DNA from: Aspidapion aeneum | Lineage: Eukaryota > Arthropoda > Insecta > Coleoptera > Brentidae | Length of the DNA: 64,000 nucleotides | Assembly: GCA_963576565.1 (NCBI GenBank) | Contig: OY755044.1 | Coordinates: 57,340,108-57,404,107, forward strand | Direction of reading: 5' to 3' | Shown: positions 56,075-64,000 of the stretch, in pieces | How the letters are laid out: each line of letters begins with the position of its first letter | How positions within the stretch are numbered: position 1 is the stretch's first letter | Made by a program: the position numbers and the translations under genes | The notes under the pieces: generated by a model | The model's input: the letters and a program-made list of their open reading frames with translations, nothing else | The model's database searches: none | What the model was told of the DNA's origin: nothing

Positions 56075-58819
56075 GTACGTAACCTGCAAGCTGTGCTGCA
56101 AGAAAAATAAAAATAAATTACATAAAAAAACACCGCAGTTGGGTACAAAATTTATAGGTATACCTATAATGTTCGACATACTAACTTATAGTTTTGATTA
56201 CCAAAGCGCACTTTATGAAATTATACAGTTTTGTATTTTCATGAATCAGGTTATTGGGTAATTTTGTAACTACGACTAGTAGTTAGACAAGTAAATTTAG
56301 CAGTGTGTTTTTTTTATTATAATTTTTATTGATTTTCGCTTGTGGCGAAAATCAATTACTTGAGCCGCCTCGGCCGTAACATTATTTTTATTATTTTTTT
56401 TTATTATTCCGTCCCTAGCACCCCTAGTGTATCGCGCTCGAATTTTGACGCTTACTCGGGAACGCATCGACGTAGAAGGATGAAATTTGGCGCACTGATT
56501 AAGAACTTACGGGAGACCAAAAATGTCAATTTTGGGTCAAATCGGAAAATTTCAAGTAGGGGAAATAGGGGAAAAACCGTCAAAAAGTGACTTTTTTGAT
56601 GTACCTCCGTTGGCACACCATAAGTGTCCAGGGGATTATTCTAGAAACTTGAGATTTTGCACAAGTGTACTCTTATGTGTGGTCAGGAAGCCTATTGTTT
56701 TTTAGCCAGATCAGAAAAAGTCAAGTGCCCCATTTTGGGGCTCTTCTGAATCCCTGCAGTGACGCATTTTCACTGTACAATAAAATTGGTCAGAATTTCA
56801 CTGTTTATTTGCCGTTTTTTAAAATATATCTGGTCATTACTCCAAAACTGTTTAATGGATTTTAACCAAATTTTAAACATTTGCGGACCTAAGGGAGTGT
56901 TCGGTAACCGTATAGTTGCTTTTTAAAATTAGTTTTTGGTTTTTGAGTTTTGAGGATTTTTCAAAAACTATGCAAGGTTTTTGCAGTCAAAAATACTGAA
57001 TCGAGAAATTTTTTTGCCCTTACACTTTTTGACAGTTCTCGAACTGCTATCTTTTTAAGAAAATACCAAAATATTTTTTAAAAAAAGTTCGACTTTTCTA
57101 AGTAGTACCGTTTTTGAGTTTGAAAAATAAATACTAAAAAACAAGCAAAAATCACAACGGAAAATAACACGCATTAACACGCATTTTTACAATAATCGCG
57201 ATATCTTTAAAACAGTAGGTCCGAATTGGACAAAAATTACACTACTCACTTCGCCGAACCTTTCTACATAAATCTTTATTTATAGTTTTAACCTTAATGT
57301 AGAGGGCGTTGGTGTAGGGCACTTAACATTTATCAAAACGGTCCAAAATTAATAAAAATCTTATAAAATTAAAGGAATTTGCAAATATTTTTTGAAATAT
57401 AATTCCAATAATAATAGGATTAATTTCATGTTAAAGAAGAGACAAAAATCTATAAAATGACATATGTCATTTTTAAGTTATGACAAAATTTTAGTTTCTA
57501 GGTTTATTTTTTGATCAAATATCGCGAAAAATATTTGTAAAACGTCAACGAAATAGAATCTTATACACAAATTGGTTGAAATTAAAACTTTTTTTGATGC
57601 ATTGAATCTGTAGCATGAGAGGAGCCGGAGCTACAATTCGTTTCATTATAAAATAAATTATCTTGGACCGATAGTTTTTGATATTTATCCCAAAATATTT
57701 AAAAAGCTCAATAAATTTCATGTATTTTTATTTAAAAAATTACGATATCTTCAAAACCATACGTCAGATTTTGACGGAAGTTACACCATTCGCTTACTCG
57801 AGCCTTTTTACATAGTAATCAGTCAACAGTTTTATCATTTTTATAGAGCGCGCTTAACAAAGTAACCAAAATTAAAAATTGTCGGTTCATAGATAAGAAA
57901 TTCGCAAATGCCACATTTAACTATAGTATAGTATACTTTCATTTTAAAGAGCAGAATAAAATTTGCAAAATAGCAGATGTCATTTTTAAGTCAGTGTCTA
58001 TTTAATTCTTCCTAGGTTAATTCTTTGGATTATATATTAGGCAGATTGTTTGGCAAAAACTAATATTAGTATTTTACACGCCAAATTCAAAGGATAAAAG
58101 TGACATTAATATTTTTTTAAAGCAATAAGTTTTTAGCATGAGGGGAGCGAGAGCTACATACTTTAGCGATAAAAAGGCACTTTAATTAAATTACATTATT
58201 ATTAAAGTCCAGTGATAATAACATCAGTTGTAAGGGGTTGGCAAAGGCAAATAATAAGTAGTTATTAAATGAATTACACTTAGTTGACTAATTAACATTT
58301 TATTTTTGAATCAGTGTCCAATTCCAAGGCTAAATATTAATTTTAATTAATTAATTTTTCGTGGCCAAACGTATATAAAAAGGTTTTGTTTCTCTTGTAT
58401 TATTCCATGCGCATAGTTTCTTTTGTATTCGGTAGATGTCGCCACTTGTGCTTAAAGCATACCGTATTGCAGACATTATTTTTCATTTCTCTTATCAATA
58501 TCGTAAGATGAAATTTATATACCGTCTCTCCAACTTTACAAAGGTGTTACATTGACCATGCACGGTTCTGAAGGGTTCCTTAAGCACGAAACAGTTAACT
58601 GTCAACACTTAATGGGTGGCCATTAGATCTTGAACCCCCGTGGGTGTACAGCATTCGAGCTGCCCACGGAAAAACACAAGAGGAACAAAACCTTTCTACA
58701 CCCGATTATCCACGAAAAAATTTTGTTTTCTTTATTCACGGGTACCAAACTTTACGTTTTAAATATATTTCGCAAAACATTTAAAAATACTCTGCCAATA
58801 TATGGGCCCCTAAGCTCAC
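56075..58819 (+). other. Intronic or intergenic DNA after exon D
   Basis: No exon or transposon protein is recognised. Two diverged direct repeats occur near 57185-57350 and 57740-57900, each with a GATATCTT(T/C)AAAAC start, a GACnnAA(A/G)TTACAC block and a TTTTTACATA/TTTCTACATA block. AT-rich throughout. Confidence 0.45.
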
Positions 58820-59283
58820 ACTAGGTACTATAGTTATAGTGTACTTGTGAGATAATATAACTAAAAACTGAAATATATTTTATTCAACTCCAGACTAAAT
58901 TACCTTTTGTTTGATACCACACAAGCCATGATTTGAATTAAACTCAAATTTTTGAAATCTACCCCCACCCTTAAAAAAAACAAAAACTTAAATGTATTTT
59001 GTTAAACTCCGGACTCAATTACCTTGCGTTTGATATCACACACGTCATATTTTCACTTAAACTCTAATTTTTGAAATCTACCCCCACCCTTTTAATTGGT
59101 TTGTGTTCGGTGGATTTTGTTCATTTTTAAATGGGACCATCTCGACCCAAGAGCCAGCCTAGGTACCAAATTTCATTAAAATCAGCCAAGCGGTTTTTGA
59201 GTTATGCGCGTTGGTCGTTACAGACAGACATACAGACATACAGACATACAGACTGACAGACAGACAGACAGACAGACAGACAT

Positions 59284-59317
<34 letters not shown>

Positions 59318-59790
59318 GGCGCAACAAAAAAGTTTCAAAATCATCTGAAACGCAAAGATATATAAAAATTTTTGAAATCTACTACTATAGTATAGTATAT
59401 GTGTGAGCTAAAAAAATAAAAAACTAAAATGTATTTTGTTAAACTCCAGACTCAATTACCTTTCGTTTGATATCACACAAGCCATATTTTCACTTAAACT
59501 CTAATTTTTAAAATATACCCCCACCCTTTTTTTTAAATAAATTAAAATGTATTTTGTATAACTGCAGACTTAATTACCTTTCGTTTGATATCACACACGC
59601 CATATTTTCACATAAACTCTAATTTTTGAAATCTACCCCCACTCTTTTATTTGGTTTGTGTCTGGTGGATTTTGTTCATTTTTAAATGGGACCATCTCGA
59701 CCCAAGACCCAGCCTAGGTACCAAATTTCATTAAAATCGGCCAAGCAGTTTTTGAGTTATGCGCGCTGGTCGTTACAGACAGACATACAT

Positions 59791-59885
<95 letters not shown>

Positions 59886-60257
59886 TACAGACAGACAGAC
59901 AGACAGACAGACGGCGCAACAAAAAAGTTTCAAAATCATCTGAAACGCAAAGATATATAAAAATTTTTGAAATCGGAGCAACTTTTTTTTTCTCGAAAAA
60001 ATTAGGATCACCATTTGAGTTATGCGCGTTGGTCGTTACAGACAGACATACAGACATACAGACATACAGACTGACAGACAGACAGACAGACATATAGACA
60101 GACAGACAGACAGACAGACGGCGCAACAAAAAAGTTTCAAAATCATCTGAAACGCAAAGATATATAAAAATTTTTGAAATCGGAGCAACTTCTTTTTTTC
60201 GAAAAAATTAGGATCACCATAGCTCACACAACTATAGTATAGTATATGTGTGAGCTA
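58820..60257. repeat. Composite repeat with three (GACA)n arrays
   Basis: The block has three copies of a module: GTTATGCGCG(T/C)TGGTCGTTAC, then a (GACA)n/(CATA) array, then ACGGCGCAACAAAAAAGTTT and CAAAATCATCTGAAACGC. The arrays lie at 59220-59318, 59776-59911 and 60038-60120. Before them, four or more copies of a ~90-bp unit (GTTTGATATCACACA then CTACCCCCACCCTT) stand at 58890-59650. CTATAGTATAGTATATGTGTG occurs at 59385 and 60232. All long open frames here are products of the tetranucleotide repeat, not genes. Confidence 0.9.
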
Positions 60258-60978
60258 AAACTTTTCGAAACTAGTAAAAACCTTTAATTTTAAAATGTAT
60301 ATTGGAGAACTTGGCTATACTTTTATCTCAATTATTATATAGATTTCTCTTAGTTTCTGTCAGTCTGTCAAATCACAGCTCTCTAGCGTTTCTAGAAGTT
60401 GGTAATGTTACTTTTACATAACTTTACATGTATAGGGAGGGGAGTAAATTATAATTTCGGGTTTTTTATTTTTTCCTATAGTTTTGTCATAGTTCCTATC
60501 AGTCTGAAAGGCATCTTTTTAGACTATATTGTGTATCCATTTGGTTACGCAGTCCTTCAGATTGGATACCCAGTAACAGGAAATGGATACCTACTTTTGG
60601 GCCTTGGCCTTTTATAAAATATAATTAAAATATGGTACCTAAAATACAGGGTGTAATTTAAATGATGAACCAATCTTTAAGAGATGGTGCGGAAGGTCCA
60701 AAGCAGACAAAGAGTTCAAATAACTTTTTGCCAAGTTATAGCATTTTTTAAGTTTGGAAAGTAGGGAAAAACGATAAAGTTTAAAATATCAAATTGAACA
60801 GCGTTGCTTTTTTCCAAGAAAATATAGATAGGTTAAGGATACAGTGTGGCCAAATAATCTTTGGAATACGTATAAATTTCTCAATTCTTTTAATAATTAA
60901 TATCGAAATGACCCTTAAAACAAACATAAAATAATAATATTAGCACTATATTTTAACGATTTTTGGTAATAATTTTAA
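60258..60978. other. Non-coding spacer
   Basis: AT-rich DNA without recognised genes. It contains a TACAGGGTGTAATTTAAATG repeat end near 60647. The (TAGA)n tail of the following LINE begins at about 60979. Confidence 0.45.
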
Positions 60979-63390
60979 GTCTATCTATCTATCTATCTAT
61001 TTTGCTTTCTTCGATCCATCTTTGGACATAGGCCTCCCCCAATATCTTCCACTCTTCTCTGTCTGTCGCCCTGTTCATCCATCTAGTCCCTGCATGTCTC
61101 TTCAAATCTTCCGCCCATCTCATTTGGGGTCTTCCCTACTTCTTTTATTTTGCCAAGGTCTCCAGTCTACAATGCATTTGTTCCATCGATTGTCTTTCAG
61201 TTTGATATTATGACCAGCAAATTTCCATTTTAATTTTGCTACCTCTCCTCTGACATCCCTTACTTTTGTTTTATTTCTTATCCATTCATTCCTTTTTCTA
61301 TCTGTTAGCTTTACATGTAACATTTGTCTTTCCATGGATCTTTGGGCTTTTGTTACCTTATCCATGTTTGATTTTGTAAGCGTCCAGGTCTGGGATCCAG
61401 ATGTGAGCACAGGAAGAATACATTGGTTATACACTTTCGTTTTAAGGTACTGAGGATATTTTTTATTTTTTATTATGTAGCTTAATTTACCGAATGCTGC
61501 CCAGGCCAATCTTACTCGTCTCTTGATTTCAGCTGTTTGGTTTTCTTTTTTTAGTTTAATAATTTGTCTCAGATATATATTCATCTACTTGTTCTATTTT
61601 TTCTTGGTTTATTCTGGTGATATCTTCATCTGTGTTTGTTATGATTTTAGTTTTGGTGTTGTTCATACTCAAGCCTATATTTTTAGCTGCTGTATCCAGT
61701 TCTCCCAGCATTTTTATAAGTTCCTTTTTCTTATCTGTTATTAAGGCAATATCGTCAGCATATCTTAGGTGGTTCAAGTATTGTCAGCTTACTTTGATGC
61801 CTATTTCTTCCCAGTCTAAGTTTTTAAAAACATCTTCTAGGGCCTGGTTAAATAGTTTAGGGGATATTGTGTCATCCTGTCTGACACCTTTCCTTATGCG
61901 GATTGGCTTGGTCCTTTCGTGGATTTTGATTGATGTTGTTGCTTCGCTATATATATTGGCTATTAAATCTGTGTATCTGTGATCTATTCGGCTATTAATT
62001 AAAGATGCTTTTACTGCCCAGTGCTCAATACTATCAAAAGCTTTTTCAAAGTCTATAAACGCATTATAGAGTAAAATGTTGTATTCGTTGGCTCGCTCTA
62101 TTAGAATTTTCGTGGTTAGCAGGTGGTCAACTGTATTGAAACCCTTTCTGAAGCCTGCTTGTTCTTTTGATTGATATCCGTCAATTTTTGTTTTTAGTCT
62201 ATCTTTTAATATTTTCGTGAAAAACTTATAAATTACATTGGGGAGTGTTATAGGTCGATAGTTTTTTAGGTCTGCCCTATCGCCTTTCTTGGGTAGAATA
62301 ATGGTTACTGATTCTTTCCAGTTGTTTGGGATTATTTTTTCTTTTAGAATTTTATTGAGGAGAATATGGAGGTTATTAACTACAGTTTTACCACCGTACT
62401 TTAGCATTTCTGCCGTTACTCCGTCTTTTCCAGGTGATTTGTTATTTTTCATTTTCTTTAATGCTCTCTTTATTTCCGTTTTGCTTATTTCGGGTTGTAA
62501 TTCTGAGTTTATGTTCTTTATTTTTGTTTGGAGTTTCTTTATGGTTTCTCGCGATGGTTCCCTTTTTGTTTGGTATAATTTTGTATAGAATAGCTGTGTG
62601 ATATTTATAATATAGACATGGGCGCACCCAGCTAGCTTAATATTCGACATCATGAGGCTTCGGGCCCCCCCCAAGAGGCCTCGCCCCCCCCCCCAAGATA
62701 TATTCCTGGGTGCGTCACTGATATAGATAATATATAGAGTCGGTCTTAGACATTTCATATTCCTGTTATTTTCTATAACTCTTTCAACTTTTATTTCTTG
62801 GCTCTTTCTTTTATTTTCTTTTATCATTTTTCTTATAGTTTTATTTATTTCTGTGTATTCTATCGATATTCTCTTTCCTCCTTTCTCTAGGTTCCGCCTT
62901 TTTTCGATGAGTTTCTTTATCTCTTCTGATATAAAATTTTCTCTCTTTTCACCCTTTTGTGCCACATCTTTTCCGACTTGGGTCATAGTTCTTATCAGCG
63001 TATCATTTATTTCATCTATATTTTCGTTTTCGTATTTTAAGTTTTGGGTTAGCTGTTCATTTATGGCTTTATTTTCTGTAAGTTTTCTCATGTAAAGTTG
63101 TTTATTTTTATTGTTAATTTTCCTTTCTGACCATCCTGTGATCACTGCTTGTTGTAAAGCTATTTAGGACTGTTACATCTCTAACAATGCTTTTTCAGTA
63201 GTCAGGCTGAGCCATGTCCACTTTCGTTGCGGTCTCTTCCTATAGAACTAATTAATTGCATACATGTGTCTTTCCTCTAGATAGTTCATTAAGGTTGTGC
63301 CCCTGTCATTCCTTTCGCCATATCCAAAATCCCCTATTTTGGATATTAATTTTGAGTATTTCTATTTATTTTCAAATAATTTTACCATTT
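60979..63390 (-). pseudogene. RTE-type LINE copy with endonuclease remnant, RT and C-terminus
   Basis: Read on the minus strand, the copy starts near 63390 in the endonuclease (GDFGYGERNDRGTTLMNYLE near 63290-63340) with a deletion before the SDH block. From 63145 to 61784 it is open: KRALKKMKNNKSPGKDGVTA, LPKKGDRADLKNYRPITLPN, QAGFRKGFNTVDHL, YNAFIDFEKAFDS and GVRQDDTISPKLFNQ. A TGA at 61784 precedes LNHLRYADDIALI (YADD). A 1-nt slip near 61570 leads into KRRVRLAWAAFGKLSY, SGSQTWTLTKSN and TDRKRNEWIRNKTK, and the element ends in (TAGA)n at 60979-61000. A hAT-like MITE adds 104 bp plus a duplication in the linker without closing the frame. It is the same family as 9719-11760. Confidence 0.9.
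62617..62720. mobile_element. 104-bp hAT-like MITE
   Basis: The termini CATGGGCGCACCCA and TGGGTGCGTCACTG are imperfect inverted repeats of CAGTG(A/G)CGCACCCA type. Flanking ATATAGA on both sides (62610-62616 and 62721-62727) gives a 7-8 bp target duplication. The interior has two C-runs. The sister LINE copy near 10310-10360 lacks it. hAT elements make 8-bp duplications and often have CAGTG-type ends, so the assignment is reasonable. Confidence 0.75.
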
Positions 63391-64000
63391 AATTTTTACC
63401 CTTATTGTCATGCATAATTTCAGAAAATGTCGATTTTCTGTTATGATTTTTAACAAAAAATAAAATAATAGCTGTTAAGGTTGGCACCCTTTATCTAAAA
63501 AACAAAGAAGTATAATGCAAAATATAATAAGAAAAAGTCCTTCTTTTGATCTTTTCTACCACCTATTAAAGTTTGCTACTATTACATCCTGATATTATGT
63601 TAAATGTTTGTATGTTATGGTAAGAATTTTAAGATATTTGAAAGTATCAATTTGGTCTGAAAAAAAAACCATTTATAAAAGTGAGCGCTTTTCAAATATA
63701 CCTGGTGGGCAAAAAAACCCGACAAAATGTTTTTCGTTATAACTCTCCAACTATAACACCAATTTTACCAAAGCAAAGAGTAGTTGGCAGGGATTGATTG
63801 ATCGAACATTATGTCGGAAATGTTGGATATTTTTTTGTTTGTAAGAAAACTCTATCTTTGTTAAGCACAACGAGATAGGAATCGTTAAAAACGATTTCGG
63901 TCCCTAAAAATGGATTTTTGCTTCAACTATATTGTTTTACAGGTTGTAACGATAGTCTTCTAAATCCTGTCTGTATTAATTTCCTTATAAATAAATTTTT
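63391..64000. other. Non-coding end of the window
   Basis: I see no gene, array or recognised repeat here. Confidence 0.5.

Noticed and set aside
58630..58824. Possible further CUB exon with NPRGCTAF
   Set aside because: No strong acceptor in the right phase, no beta-strand/Cys pattern, and it runs into repeat sequence.
59686..60129. Several long open frames on both strands with DRQT or VCLS repeats
   Set aside because: They are translations of the (GACA)n microsatellite, which is stop-free in several frames.

Overview
This is eukaryotic, AT-rich DNA, almost certainly from an insect. It has long introns with GT-AG borders, no bacterial gene layout, and transposon families common in insects (RTE and CR1/Jockey LINEs, Ty3/gypsy, BEL/Pao, a pogo-like MITE, protein-primed polymerase insertions). 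A large-genome beetle would fit, but the order is a guess.

Left part (1-12,700). The window opens in the 3' end of a gypsy-type LTR followed by a TGGCGCCC primer-binding site. Next come a CR1-like LINE relic on the minus strand and then a virus-like block. That block holds a decayed protein-primed family-B DNA polymerase (5499-9554, two GT-AG introns, two frameshifts). Divergently oriented upstream are a small transglutaminase-like protein (4555-5013) and a second small protein (3596-4038), separated by an 11-bp tandem repeat array. Two LINE relics follow (9719-11760 and 12012-12391).

Host gene (16,865-56,074 and probably beyond). Four plus-strand exons with compatible splice phases encode part of an extracellular CUB-domain protein: 16865-17007, 18787-19009, 53634-53999 and 55865-56074. 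Its third visible intron is 34.6 kb because it contains a nest of transposons. An RTE-type LINE (20660-53172) is split inside its reverse transcriptase by a 30-kb gypsy element in antisense (22228-52222, target duplication ATAC, LTRs of 3.2-3.9 kb). That gypsy element is itself split twice: by a CR1-like LINE in its integrase gene (27022-32942, duplication CTTG) and by a BEL/Pao element in its leader (38596-45764, duplication CCCGT). The CR1 carries a pogo-like MITE inside its ORF1 (27798-27982). Removing each insertion with one copy of its duplication restores the host element's reading frame wherever I could test it.

Right part (53,173-64,000). Apart from the last two exons this is intron or intergenic DNA. 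It holds a composite repeat with three (GACA)n arrays (58820-60257) and a second copy of the 9.7-kb LINE family on the minus strand (60979-63390), which is interrupted by a hAT-like MITE.

None of the transposon copies looks fully intact. The BEL element has almost identical LTRs but two frameshifts and two stops. The gypsy element has lost most of its RNase H and part of its RT. The CR1 has two frameshifts and a stop in ORF2.
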